Origin: Micromonospora fulviviridis
Lineage (GTDB): Bacteria > Actinomycetota > Actinomycetes > Mycobacteriales > Micromonosporaceae
NCBI RefSeq assembly: GCF_014648395.1
Contig: NZ_BMRA01000005.1
Coordinates: 487,249-551,248, forward strand
Length of the DNA: 64,000 nucleotides
Direction of reading: 5' to 3'
The position numbers and the translations under genes are program-made. Below are positions 31,804 through 40,240 of the stretch, piece after piece. A model generated the notes under the pieces. It worked only from the letters and a program-made list of their open reading frames with translations. It was not told the DNA's origin and did no database searches. Numbering within the stretch: position 1 is the stretch's first letter; each line of letters begins with the position of its first letter.

Positions 31804-33060
31804 ATGCTGGTACAGCGGCTCGGCGCGCCGAGCGACTTCGACCCGCTGCTGGAACGCGTCCGGGACGCGCGGATCGTCATGATCGGCGAGGCGACGCACG
31901 GCAGCTACGACTACTACCGGCTGCGCGAGCAACTGACCCGGCGGCTCATCGCCGAACAGGGCTTCGACTTCGTCGCGGTGGAGGGGGACTGGCCGGACTG
32001 CGACCGGGTGAACTGCTCGGTGGTGGGCGCCCCGGGCGGGCTGGCCGATCCGCAGACCGCGCTGGAACGCTTCGAGCGCTGGCCGACCTGGATGTGGGCC
32101 AACGCCGAGGTGGCCCGGTTCTGCCGCTGGCTGCGGGCGTGGAACCTGGAACGCCCCGAGGGGGAGCGGGCCGGCTTCCACGGGCTGGACGTCTACAGCC
32201 TCTGGGAGTCGATGCAGGCCATCTTCGACTACCTGGGCGAGGAGGACCCGGCCTCACTGGAGGCGGCGCAGGAGGCGTACCGGTGCTTCGAGCCGTACGG
32301 CAAGCGGGTCGAGGACTACGGGACGGCCAGCCGCTTCGTCTCGGCCCGCTGCGAGGAGGAGGTGGTCCGGCTGCTGGCGCGTACCCGGGAACAGGCCGCC
32401 GCCGACGGCGCGGACCGATTCTCGGCCTGGCAGAACGCGGAGGTGGTGGCCGGCGCGGAGCGCTACTACCGGGCCATGGTGGGCGGCGGCCCGGAGTCCT
32501 GGAACATCCGTGACATCCACATGGCCGACACGCTGGACCGGCTGCTCGACCGCTACGGCCCGCGGGCGCGCGGCGTCGTCTGGGCGCACAACACCCACGT
32601 GGGCGACGCCCGCGCCACCGACATGGCGGCGGACGGGCTGGTGAACATCGGCCAGCTCGGCCGGGAACGGCACGGCCGCGACGCCGTGGCGCTGGTCGGC
32701 TTCGGCAGCTACCGGGGCACGGTGGTCGCCGCGCCGCGCTGGGGTTCGCCGGCCGAGGCCATGGTGGTGCCGCCGGCCCGGGAGGGCTCGGTCGAGCGGC
32801 GGCTGCACGAGCTGATGCCGGAACGGGCGGTCCTGGTCTTCGGCGGCGAGGACCAGCCGGAGTGGGTGACCGAGGCGGCCGACCACCGGGCCATCGGGGT
32901 GGTCTACGACCCGAGCTTCGAGTCCTGGGGCAACTACGTGCCGACCCGGCTGGGCGAGCGCTATGACGCGTTCGTCTGGTGCGACGAGGCGACCGCGCTG
33001 CACCCGCTGCCGGCGCTGCCCACCCCGGGCGAGATGGAGACCTACCCGGCCGGCGTCTGA
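31804..33060 (+). CDS. Erythromycin esterase-family hydrolase
   Basis: A 418-residue protein of the erythromycin esterase (Ere/EreA-like) family. The conserved segment MIGEATHGSYDYYRLREQ gives Glu29 and His32; VAVEGDWPD gives Glu60; AHNTHVGD with paired His lies near residues 261-268. Ere enzymes open the macrolactone ring of macrolides through a metal-independent His mechanism. Many family members in actinomycetes have other, unknown substrates. I start at the ATG at 31804, which aligns with the usual N-terminus; a GTG at 31732 would add 24 atypical residues. No ribosome site is visible, and a TAGCCG box lies five bases upstream. Its position next to the Erm gene is suggestive of macrolide exposure. 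Confidence 0.82.
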   Translation: MLVQRLGAPSDFDPLLERVRDARIVMIGEATHGSYDYYRLREQLTRRLIAEQGFDFVAVEGDWPDCDRVNCSVVGAPGGLADPQTALERFERWPTWMWANAEVARFCRWLRAWNLERPEGERAGFHGLDVYSLWESMQAIFDYLGEEDPASLEAAQEAYRCFEPYGKRVEDYGTASRFVSARCEEEVVRLLARTREQAAADGADRFSAWQNAEVVAGAERYYRAMVGGGPESWNIRDIHMADTLDRLLDRYGPRARGVVWAHNTHVGDARATDMAADGLVNIGQLGRERHGRDAVALVGFGSYRGTVVAAPRWGSPAEAMVVPPAREGSVERRLHELMPERAVLVFGGEDQPEWVTEAADHRAIGVVYDPSFESWGNYVPTRLGERYDAFVWCDEATALHPLPALPTPGEMETYPAGV

Positions 33061-33078
33061 CCGGCCGGGCAGGTCTCC
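33036..33078. terminator. Long hairpin spanning the esterase stop codon
   Basis: GGAGACCT (33036-33043) and CCCGGCCGG (33045-33053) pair with 33061-33069 and 33071-33078, 17 pairs with one mismatch. The loop contains the TGA. The convergent MMPL gene ends directly after it. Confidence 0.65.
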
Positions 33079-33081
33079 GGG

Positions 33082-35262
33082 TCACACCTGGGCGGGCTCG
33101 CGCTCGGCGAGGTGGGCGCGCAGGCCCTCGCCCTCGACGTCCACGTTGGGCAGGATCCTGCCGAGCCAGCGCGGGAGCCACCAGGCGGCGTTGTCGAGCA
33201 GCGACATCACCGCCGGGACGATGGTCATCCGGACCACGAACGCGTCGATGGCGACACCGATGGCGAGCGCGAAGCCCATCGACTTGATGACCGGGTCGTC
33301 GAGGAACACGAAGCCACCGAACACCGAGATCATGATCAAGGCGGCGGCGGTGACCACCCGGGCGCCGTGGCCCATGCCGTTGATGGTCGCCTGCCGGGCC
33401 GTGTCGCCGTGCACGAAGTCCTCGCGCATCCGGGAGACCAGGAAGACCTCGTAGTCCATGGCCAGGCCGAACAGGATGCCGATGAGCAGGATCGGCAGGA
33501 AGCTGACCAGCGGGCCCGGGGTGTCCAGCCCGACCAGGTCGGCCAGGTGGCCCTGCTGGAAGACGGCGACCGTGATGCCGAAGGTGGCCGCCACGGTGAG
33601 CAGGAAGCCCAGCGCCGCCTTCACCGGCACCAGGACCGACCGGAACACCAGCATGAGCAGCAGCACCGACAGGCCCACCACCAGCAGCAGGTAGACCGGG
33701 AGCGCGTCGGAGAGCTTCTCCGACACGTCGATGCCGATCGCGGTGACGCCGGTGAGCATCACCTCGGCGTCCTGGATGCCGCCGACCTGCCGGCGGATGT
33801 CGTGCACCAGTTCCTCGGTCTTCTCGTCGGTCGGTCCCTTCTCGGGGATCACGCCGAGCAGCGCGGTGCGGCCGGACGGGTCGAGCTGCGGCGGGGCCAC
33901 CGCCACCACCCCGTCGGTCTTCTGGATCAGCGCGGCGACCTGCGGCACGGCGGCCTGGGTGGCCTGCGGCGAGTCGGCGGTGACCACGACCGCGAGCCGG
34001 CCGGTGAAGCCGGGACCGAAGCCCTCCCGGATCAGGTCGTTGCTGACCCGGGCCGGGGTGCCCTCGGCGGCGGTGGCGGCGTCCGGCAGCGCCAGCCGCA
34101 TGTCCTGGGCCGGGATCGCGAGCAGGCCGAGGCCGAGCAGGCCGACCAGGATCACCGGGATGCGGAACCTGGTCACCCAGTGCGCCCAGCGGAAACCGAA
34201 GCCGGAGCGGTCCTCCGAGCCGGTGCCCGGGTCCTCGACCGCCCTGCGGTCGCGCAGCTTGCGCGGAAGCACCTTCCGGCCGGCGAACCCGAGCAGCGCC
34301 GGGGCCAGGGTGATCGCCACCAGCACGGCCACGGTGACGGTGCCGGCGGCGGCCAGACCCATCACGGTGAGGAAGGGGATGCCCACCACGGCCAGGCCGG
34401 CGAGCGCGACCACCACGGTGGCGCCGGCGAAGACCACGGCGGAGCCGGCGGTGCCGACCGCGCGGCCGACCGCCTCCTCGGGGGAGAGGCCGTCGAGCAG
34501 GTTCTGCCGGTGCCGGGAGGTGATGAAGAGCGAGTAGTCGATGCCGACCGCGAGGCCGAGCATCAGGGCCAGGATGGGCGCCGTGCTGGTCAGCTCGACC
34601 GCGCCGCTGAGCGCGTACAGGCCGGCCATCCCGACGCCGACACCGATCAGCGCGTTCAGCATGGTCATGCCGGCCGCGACCAGCGAGCCGAAGGTGACGA
34701 TCAGGACGACCGCCGCGACCAGCACACCGAGCGCCTCGGTGGAGCCGACCTCCGGCTCGGCGTTCAGCACCTCACCGCCGGGGGCGATCTGCCAGCCCTG
34801 CGCCTCGGCCTGCGCGCCGACCTTCTCGTACGCGTCGCGCTGCGCGTCGGTCACGTCGTCGGCCCGGCCCTGGAACTGCACCTGGATCAGCGCGTACCGG
34901 CCGTCCGGGGTGAGCGCCTGCGCCTGGTACGGGTCGACCGCGCCGACCACCCCGGGCAGCGTGGCCGCCTCCTGGGTGACCTGCTTGACGATCGCCTGCC
35001 CCTCGGGAGTGGTGAGCTGGCCGGCCTGGGGCGCCTTGACGGCGATGGTGCCGGTGGCGCCGCTGGCCGCCGGGAACCGGTCGGCGAGCAGGTCGAGCGC
35101 CTTCTGGGACTCGGTGCCGGGCATGGTGAAGTTGCTCGCCGTCGGGCCCTTCAGGGTGGCCGCGGCGAGGCCGAGGCCGACGAGTACGACGAGCCACACG
35201 ACGGCGACGAGTCGCCGTCGGCGCAACGATGCCCGGCCGAGCCGGTACAGCAGGGTCGCCAT
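33082..35262 (-). CDS. MMPL-family (RND superfamily) membrane transporter
   Basis: A 726-residue transporter with the duplicated MMPL layout: one N-terminal membrane helix, an external domain, five helices, and the same again in the second half. The first half has GLAVGIDYSLFITSRHR, the second GLAMDYEVFLVSRMRED, both carrying the conserved Asp-Tyr pair linked to proton coupling. Actinobacterial MMPL proteins export lipids, siderophores, pigments or drugs. The ATG at 35262 has AAGGAA upstream. It lies 33 bases after the TetR gene on the same strand and is very likely controlled by it through the two palindromes at 35857-35889. Confidence 0.92.
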   Translation of the reverse strand: MATLLYRLGRASLRRRRLVAVVWLVVLVGLGLAAATLKGPTASNFTMPGTESQKALDLLADRFPAASGATGTIAVKAPQAGQLTTPEGQAIVKQVTQEAATLPGVVGAVDPYQAQALTPDGRYALIQVQFQGRADDVTDAQRDAYEKVGAQAEAQGWQIAPGGEVLNAEPEVGSTEALGVLVAAVVLIVTFGSLVAAGMTMLNALIGVGVGMAGLYALSGAVELTSTAPILALMLGLAVGIDYSLFITSRHRQNLLDGLSPEEAVGRAVGTAGSAVVFAGATVVVALAGLAVVGIPFLTVMGLAAAGTVTVAVLVAITLAPALLGFAGRKVLPRKLRDRRAVEDPGTGSEDRSGFGFRWAHWVTRFRIPVILVGLLGLGLLAIPAQDMRLALPDAATAAEGTPARVSNDLIREGFGPGFTGRLAVVVTADSPQATQAAVPQVAALIQKTDGVVAVAPPQLDPSGRTALLGVIPEKGPTDEKTEELVHDIRRQVGGIQDAEVMLTGVTAIGIDVSEKLSDALPVYLLLVVGLSVLLLMLVFRSVLVPVKAALGFLLTVAATFGITVAVFQQGHLADLVGLDTPGPLVSFLPILLIGILFGLAMDYEVFLVSRMREDFVHGDTARQATINGMGHGARVVTAAALIMISVFGGFVFLDDPVIKSMGFALAIGVAIDAFVVRMTIVPAVMSLLDNAAWWLPRWLGRILPNVDVEGEGLRAHLAEREPAQV

Positions 35263-35295
35263 CAGGTTTCCTTGTCCTCGGGGTCGGAGCGGGGA

Positions 35296-35841
35296 TCAGG
35301 TGACGGGTTCGAGGGCCCGCCGGACCACGGCCAGCAGGGCGGGCCGCAGTTCGTCGTCGGGGATGTCGATGAACTCGGCGCACGTCTCGGCGATGCCGGC
35401 GAGCACCACCAGCGCGGCGATCCGCGCGGAGGGCCGGTCGGAGTGGCCCGCGAACGCCGTGATGAGCCGTTCGGAGATCTGCTGGATGTGCGCGAAGGCG
35501 GGCTGCTGGAGCAGGTCGGAGAACTCGCCCCGAAGCAGCGCGATCTCCCGCCGGAAGCGCACCGCCAGGTCGACGAAGCACTCGCCGGCGATCTCCTGGG
35601 CGGCCGCGCCGGTGGTGCCGGCGATCCGGGCGTCGAGCGCCTCCAGCACCGCGATGGCGGGCGCCATCAGCTCGCTGAGCAGGGCTTCCTTGTTGGCGAA
35701 GTGGTAGAGCACGGTCGCCTTCGAGCAGCCCACGGCGCCGGCGATGTCCTGGAGCGAGGTGCCCTTGTAGCCGGTGACGGCGAAGCGTCGCGCCGCCGCC
35801 GCGAGGATCTCGCCGTGGGTTTCGGGTACCGCTCGGGCCAT
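35296..35841 (-). CDS. TetR-family transcriptional regulator
   Basis: A 181-residue repressor. The N-terminal helix-turn-helix is typical (ILAAAARRFAVTGYKGTSLQDIAGAVGCSKATVLYHFANKEALL, about residues 12-55). The C-terminal half is the variable ligand-binding domain. It precedes the MMPL transporter gene in one transcription unit. Two identical 14-bp palindromes lie just upstream, so it probably represses its own operon and is released by a substrate of the pump. Two ATG codons are possible: 35841 (chosen, normal N-terminus) and 35853 (four residues longer, and directly next to the operator). Confidence 0.9.
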   Translation of the reverse strand: MARAVPETHGEILAAAARRFAVTGYKGTSLQDIAGAVGCSKATVLYHFANKEALLSELMAPAIAVLEALDARIAGTTGAAAQEIAGECFVDLAVRFRREIALLRGEFSDLLQQPAFAHIQQISERLITAFAGHSDRPSARIAALVVLAGIAETCAEFIDIPDDELRPALLAVVRRALEPVT

Positions 35842-35856
35842 GCCCTCCAGCATGCC

Positions 35857-35889
35857 TGACCGATCGGTCAGCGCCTGACCGATCGGTCA
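35857..35889. promoter_or_regulatory. Twin TetR operators
   Basis: The perfect palindrome TGACCGATCGGTCA occurs at 35857-35870 and again at 35876-35889, centres 19 bases apart. This is about two helical turns, so two dimers could bind on the same face. It lies directly before the TetR-MMPL operon. Confidence 0.8.
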
Positions 35890-35920
35890 GACGGATTGCG
35901 TGGCCTTCGCCACAGCCGAG

Positions 35921-36316
35921 TCAGCCGACCGGCGCGCCGTGCTCCCGGTCGTACGCCGCCCGCGCCGCGCTGATCCCCTCGCGGTGCCGTTCCGCCCAGC
36001 GGGTGAGCGCCACCAGCGACTCGTAGAGCTCCTGGGCCATCGGGGTCGCGGTGTACTCGACGCGGGGCGGCACGGTGGGGTGGACCTGCCGGTGCAGCAG
36101 GCCGTCCCGCTCCAGGTTGCGCAGGGTCAGCGTGAGCATCCGGCGGCTGATCCCCTCGACCTGGCGCTCCAGTTCGGTGAAGCGGATCGGGCCCTGGGAC
36201 GCGGCGATCAGGATGCCGATGCTCCACTTGCCGCCGACCCGGTCCAGCGCCTCCCGCACCGTGCAGGCCCGCGCCTGGTCGGCCTGGATGGACACACACC
36301 TGTTCCCCTGGGACAT
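35921..36316 (-). CDS. HxlR-family transcriptional regulator
   Basis: A 131-residue winged-helix protein. The HxlR features are the conserved cysteine in RACTVREALDRVGGKWSIGIL (about residues 16-36), FTELERQVEGISRRMLTLTLRNLERDGLLHR as helix-turn-helix, and the PPRVEYTATPMAQEL wing. It is divergent from an MFS exporter gene, the usual target. The ATG at 36316 has AGGAGG about seven bases upstream. The intergenic region is only 79 bases long and carries both ribosome sites and an imperfect dyad. Confidence 0.9.
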   Translation of the reverse strand: MSQGNRCVSIQADQARACTVREALDRVGGKWSIGILIAASQGPIRFTELERQVEGISRRMLTLTLRNLERDGLLHRQVHPTVPPRVEYTATPMAQELYESLVALTRWAERHREGISAARAAYDREHGAPVG

Positions 36317-36395
36317 CAAAGTGCCTCCTTCCGCTCCGCCTCATGGTCACAGACGATGGCCTCAGTAACAAACCGTGCACCAAGGAGGCATTCCG
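36317..36395. promoter_or_regulatory. Shared control region of HxlR and MFS exporter
   Basis: TGCCTCCTT (36322-36330) and AAGGAGGCA (36382-36390) are the two opposed ribosome sites and form a perfect inverted repeat. Between them the imperfect dyad GTCACAG...CAGTAAC and the AT-rich AGTAACAAACC mark the probable promoter and operator. Confidence 0.45.
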
Positions 36396-37847
36396 ATGAC
36401 GGGGACCAACCGCTGGCCCGCGCTGCTCGTGCTCTGCGCCGGCAGCCTGATGATCATCCTGGACGGCAGCATCGTCGCCGTGGCGCTGCCGGCCGTCCAG
36501 GCCGACCTCGGCTTCCCGGCCGCCGGACTGGCCTGGGTGGTGAACGCCTACCTGGTCGCCTTCGGCGGGCTGCTCCTGCTGGCCGGGCGGCTCGGCGACC
36601 TGCTCGGCCGGCGGCAGGTCTTCCTGGTCGGGGTCGCCCTGTTCACCCTCGCCTCGCTGCTCTGCTCGGTCGCCGCCGGGCCGGGAACCCTGGTGGCCGC
36701 CCGGTTCGCGCAGGGCGTCGGGGGCGCGCTCACCACCGCGGTCAGCCTCGGCATGATCGTCCGGATCTTCCCCGAGCCGGCTGAGCGGGCCCGGGCCATC
36801 GCCGTGTTCAGCTTCACCGGCGCGGCCGGTGCCTCGCTCGGCATGCTGGTCGGCGGACTTCTCACCGACCTGGCCGGCTGGCGGTCGATCTTCCTCATCA
36901 ACCTGCCGATCGGCGTGGCCATCGTGGCCGGCGCCGTACGCCGGATCGCGCCGGACCGCGGCGAGGGGCTGCGGGCCGGGCTGGACCTGCTCGGCGCCGT
37001 GCTGGCCACCGCCGGGCTGATGGCCGCCGTGCTGGCCATCGTCGGCGCCGGCGAGCACGGCTGGACCTCGCCGCGCACCCTCGGTGCGGGCGCGCTCGCC
37101 GCCGCACTGCTCACCGGCTTCGCCGCCCGGCAGCGGCGCGCCGCCCCCCCGCTGCTGCCGCCCCGGGTGCTGCGCGCGCCCGGCCTGGTCGCCGCCAACG
37201 CCACCCAGTTCCTCATGGTGGCCGCCTTCTTCGGCTTCCAGTTCCTGCTCGCCCTGCACCTGCAGACCGTGCTCGGGCTGGACCCGGCCGCCACCGGCTT
37301 CGCCTTCCTGCCCACCCCGCTGGCGATCGCGGCCGTCTCGCTGGGGCTGGCCGGGCGGCTGATGGCCCGGTTCGGCGCCCGGACCGTGCTGGTCGGTGGG
37401 CTGGCGCTCGCCGTGGCCGGGTTCCTGCTGCTGGCCCGCCTCCCGGTGGACGCCGGTTACGCCGCCGACGTGCTGCCGGCGCTGCTGGTCTTCGGCGTCG
37501 CGGGCGGGCTCACCCTGCCGGCGGTCACCACCCTGGCCATGGCCGGCGCGGAGCCCGCCGACGCCGGACTGGCCTCCGGGCTGGCCAACACCACCCAGCA
37601 GGTCGGCGGGGCGCTCGGGCTGGCCGTGCTGGCCACCCTGGCGGCCAGCCGGACCGACGGGCTGCGCGCCGCCGGCACCGACCAGGTCACCGCCCTCGCC
37701 CTCGGTTACCGGTCCGCTTTCGGGGTCGCCGCCGGGCTGGTGGCCGCCGCCCTGCTGGTCGCCCTCCTCACGGCCCGTCCCGCCCGCCGTCCCGCCCCTG
37801 CCGCGCTCCCCACCCCCGCGGCGCCCGAGGCCTGCCCCGCGCGCTGA
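36396..37847 (+). CDS. MFS drug exporter, DHA2 (14-TM) family
   Basis: A 483-residue transporter with about 14 membrane segments. The DHA2 hallmarks are visible: LDGSIVAVALPAVQADLGF near residue 22-40 (motif D1), AGRLGDLLGRRQVFLVGV (motif A, near 66-83), and GAAGASLGMLVGGLLTD (motif C, near 143-160). It probably exports a drug or secondary metabolite by proton antiport. AAGGAGG lies seven bases before the ATG at 36396. The divergent HxlR regulator probably controls it. A 16-bp hairpin terminates the gene. Confidence 0.92.
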   Translation: MTGTNRWPALLVLCAGSLMIILDGSIVAVALPAVQADLGFPAAGLAWVVNAYLVAFGGLLLLAGRLGDLLGRRQVFLVGVALFTLASLLCSVAAGPGTLVAARFAQGVGGALTTAVSLGMIVRIFPEPAERARAIAVFSFTGAAGASLGMLVGGLLTDLAGWRSIFLINLPIGVAIVAGAVRRIAPDRGEGLRAGLDLLGAVLATAGLMAAVLAIVGAGEHGWTSPRTLGAGALAAALLTGFAARQRRAAPPLLPPRVLRAPGLVAANATQFLMVAAFFGFQFLLALHLQTVLGLDPAATGFAFLPTPLAIAAVSLGLAGRLMARFGARTVLVGGLALAVAGFLLLARLPVDAGYAADVLPALLVFGVAGGLTLPAVTTLAMAGAEPADAGLASGLANTTQQVGGALGLAVLATLAASRTDGLRAAGTDQVTALALGYRSAFGVAAGLVAAALLVALLTARPARRPAPAALPTPAAPEACPAR

Positions 37848-37886
37848 CCCCGGGCGGCACGCCCGCCCGCCGGCGCCGGCTCCGAC

Positions 37887-37927
37887 CGTGGCGAGTTCCC
37901 GTTCCCGCCGCACGGGGACTCGCCACG
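37887..37927. terminator. Bidirectional hairpin terminator
   Basis: CGTGGCGAGTTCCCGT (37887-37902) pairs with 37912-37927 (16 pairs, one G-T), between two convergent genes. Confidence 0.7.
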
Positions 37928-37958
37928 ATCCGGTGAGCAGCCACCGGAGGAAGCGGGT

Positions 37959-39365
37959 TCAGGCGTCCAGGTCGTGCAGCACCCCGGCCAGCAGGTCCAC
38001 GGCGGCCGGATAGGCGTGCGCGGGTGGGTGGGCGTAGCCGACCACCAGGCCGGGCGGTCCGCTGTCCGGGTGGTGCCGGTGCATGGCGAGCCCGCCGACG
38101 GCGAGTCCGCGCGCGGCGGCCGCGGCCAGCACCGCCGCCTCGGTCGGGCCGCCGGGTCGCAGGTGGACGGTGGCCTGCAGGCCGGCCGCCACCCCGGCCA
38201 CGGCCGACCGGCCACCCAGCCGGTCCAGCAGCAGGTCCCGCCGCTGGCGGTAGCGGCGCCGGACGGTGCGGATCTGCCGGTCGTAGCCGTGCCCGTCGAT
38301 CAGCTCGGCGAGGGCGAGCTGGCCGATGGTCTCCGTGTGCAGGTCCAGGTGGCGCTTGGCCTCCACCACCGGCTCCACCAGCCGGGCCGGCAGCACCAGC
38401 CACGCCAGGCGGAGCGCCGGGCCCAGCGTCTTCGCCGCCGTTCCCACGTACGCGACCTGCTCCGGGGCGGTGCCCTGGACCGCGCCGACGGGCTGCCGGT
38501 CGTAGCGGAACTCGCCGTCGTAGTCGTCCTCGACCACCAGGCCGCCGGTGGCCCGGGCCCATTCCGCCAGCGCGTGCCGGCGGGCCGGGTGCAGGGTCAC
38601 CCCGGTGGGGAACTGGTGCGCCGGGGTCACCACGGCCGCCCCCACCCGGGCCAGCGGCCCGGTGCCGAGCAGGTCGGTACGCGCGCCGAGCCCGTCGACC
38701 GGCAGCGGCAGCACCGTGCCGCCGTGCCGGCGGACCACCTCCCGGTGGAAGGCCAGCCCGGGGTCCTCCATGGCCACGGTCGGGGTACCGGCGTCCCGCA
38801 GCACGCCGGTGAGCAGCACGAGGGCCTGGACGTACCCGCTTGTGACCACGATCCGTTCCGGGTCGGCCAGCACGCCGCGGGCCCGGCCCAGGTAGCCGGC
38901 GAGCGCCCGGCGCAGCTCCGGGCGGCCGCGCGGGTCGCCGTAGCCGTACGCCTCGGCGGGGGCCACGGCCAGCGCCCGCCGGGTGGCCCGCAGCCAGGCG
39001 GCGACCGGGAAGAGCCCGACATCGGGGCTGCCCGGGCGCAGGTCGTACCGGAAGGTCGGCGGCCCGGACGGCGGCGCGGCCGGCGGCGGCGCGGCCCGGC
39101 GCAGCCCGCTGACCTCCGTGCCCGCGCCGATCCGGGCGACCAGCCAGCCCTCGGCGACCAGCTGGTCGTAGGCGGCGCTCACGGTGCCCCGGGACAGGCC
39201 CAGCTCGGCGGCGAGGGCGCGGGTGGCCGGCAGCCGGGTGGCCGGCGGGAGCCGCCCGTCGCGGATGGCGTCCCGCAGCGCCCGTTCCAGCCCGGCCCGC
39301 CGGCCGCCGGTGGCGTCCAGCTCCAGGTGCAGGTCGACGCCGAAATCGGCCCAGTCCATCGGCAC
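37959..39365 (-). CDS. MocR/PdxR-type regulator (GntR HTH fused to aminotransferase fold)
   Basis: A 468-residue regulator. Residues about 20-85 are a GntR-type winged helix (RLPATRALAAELGLSRGTVSAAYDQLVAEGWLVAR); from about 105 on it has a class-I aminotransferase fold that binds PLP through Lys312 in GTAAKTLGP. Family members regulate vitamin B6, GABA or taurine genes by binding PLP or an aldimine. The GTG at 39365 lies eight bases after a minus-strand TAAGCT box; an ATG two codons later is also possible. It is divergent from the isocitrate-lyase-family gene, which is therefore its most likely target. No pdxS/pdxT genes are in the window. Confidence 0.9.
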   Translation of the reverse strand: MPMDWADFGVDLHLELDATGGRRAGLERALRDAIRDGRLPPATRLPATRALAAELGLSRGTVSAAYDQLVAEGWLVARIGAGTEVSGLRRAAPPPAAPPSGPPTFRYDLRPGSPDVGLFPVAAWLRATRRALAVAPAEAYGYGDPRGRPELRRALAGYLGRARGVLADPERIVVTSGYVQALVLLTGVLRDAGTPTVAMEDPGLAFHREVVRRHGGTVLPLPVDGLGARTDLLGTGPLARVGAAVVTPAHQFPTGVTLHPARRHALAEWARATGGLVVEDDYDGEFRYDRQPVGAVQGTAPEQVAYVGTAAKTLGPALRLAWLVLPARLVEPVVEAKRHLDLHTETIGQLALAELIDGHGYDRQIRTVRRRYRQRRDLLLDRLGGRSAVAGVAAGLQATVHLRPGGPTEAAVLAAAAARGLAVGGLAMHRHHPDSGPPGLVVGYAHPPAHAYPAAVDLLAGVLHDLDA

Positions 39366-39373
39366 GGAATTGG

Positions 39374-39406
39374 AGCTTACGGGCGGGCCGCCGGCCCGGC
39401 GAGACT
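39374..39406. promoter_or_regulatory. Divergent promoters: MocR and isocitrate-lyase-family gene
   Basis: On the minus strand TAAGCT (39379-39374) is eight bases before the GTG at 39365. On the plus strand GAGACT (39401-39406), one base off TANNNT, is six bases before the ATG at 39413. Confidence 0.4.
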
Positions 39407-39412
39407 GGCCGC

Positions 39413-40186
39413 ATGACCGAGCTGAGCCGGCGGGCCGCCGCGTTGCGCGCGCTGCACCGCCCCGGGGACCCGCTGATCCTGCCGAACGCCTGGGATCCGG
39501 GGTCGGCCCGCGCGGTGGTCGCGGCGGGCTTCCCAGCCGTCGCCACCAGCAGCGCCGCGGTCGCCGAGGCGCTCGGCCACGCCGACGGCGAGGCCGCGCC
39601 GGTGGCCGAGATGTTCTCGGCGGTCGGCCGGATCGCCGCCGCCGTGCCGGTCCCGGTCACCGCCGACCTGGAACGGGGGTACGGGCTGCGCCCGGCCGAG
39701 CTGGTCGAGCGGCTGCTGGCGGCCGGGGCGGTGGGCTGCAACATCGAGGACTCCGACCCGCGGACCGGGAGGCTGTACGACGTCGAGGAGCAGGCCGACC
39801 TGCTCGCCGGGATCCGGGCGGCGGCGCGCACGGCCGGCGTGGACCTGGTGCTCAACGCCCGGGTCGACGTGCACCTGCGGGCGTACGGCCCGGCCGAGGG
39901 GCGGCTCGCCGAGGCGGTCCGCCGGGGACGCGGCTACCTGGCCGCCGGGGCGGACAGCGTCTACCCGATCCTGCTGGCCGACCCGGAGCAGATCCGCGGC
40001 TTCGTCACCGAGGTGGACGCCCCGGTCAACGTCATGGCCCGACCCGGCGCGCCCGCACCGGCCGAGCTGGCGGCCCTCGGCGCGGCCCGGATCAGCTTCG
40101 GCTCCGGCGTGTACGCGGCCGCCCGCGCCCGCGCCGCCGAACTGCTCGCCACCGTCCACGCCGGCGGCGACCCGTTCGGATCCTGA
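39413..40186 (+). CDS. Isocitrate lyase/PEP mutase-family protein
   Basis: A 257-residue (alpha/beta)8-barrel protein. The family pattern is clear: LILPNAWDPGSAR near the N-terminus, VPVTADLERGYG near residues 80-92 (metal-binding Asp), and GCNIEDSD near 108-115. The Cys-containing active-site loop KKCGH of isocitrate lyase is absent, so it is more like 2-methylisocitrate-lyase-like, oxaloacetate-decarboxylase-like or carboxy-PEP-mutase-like members. The substrate is unknown. The ATG at 39413 probably starts a leaderless mRNA. It is divergent from the MocR-type regulator. Confidence 0.88.
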   Translation: MTELSRRAAALRALHRPGDPLILPNAWDPGSARAVVAAGFPAVATSSAAVAEALGHADGEAAPVAEMFSAVGRIAAAVPVPVTADLERGYGLRPAELVERLLAAGAVGCNIEDSDPRTGRLYDVEEQADLLAGIRAAARTAGVDLVLNARVDVHLRAYGPAEGRLAEAVRRGRGYLAAGADSVYPILLADPEQIRGFVTEVDAPVNVMARPGAPAPAELAALGAARISFGSGVYAAARARAAELLATVHAGGDPFGS

Positions 40187-40228
40187 CCCGCGCCGCCGCG
40201 TCGGGTCGCCGGATGTCGGCCGGGACGG

Positions 40229-40234
40229 CAGGAT
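40229..40234 (+). promoter_or_regulatory. -10-like box of the LigD-polymerase gene (leaderless)
   Basis: CAGGAT ends six bases before the ATG at 40241. Confidence 0.35.
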
Positions 40235-40240
40235 GGGCGG

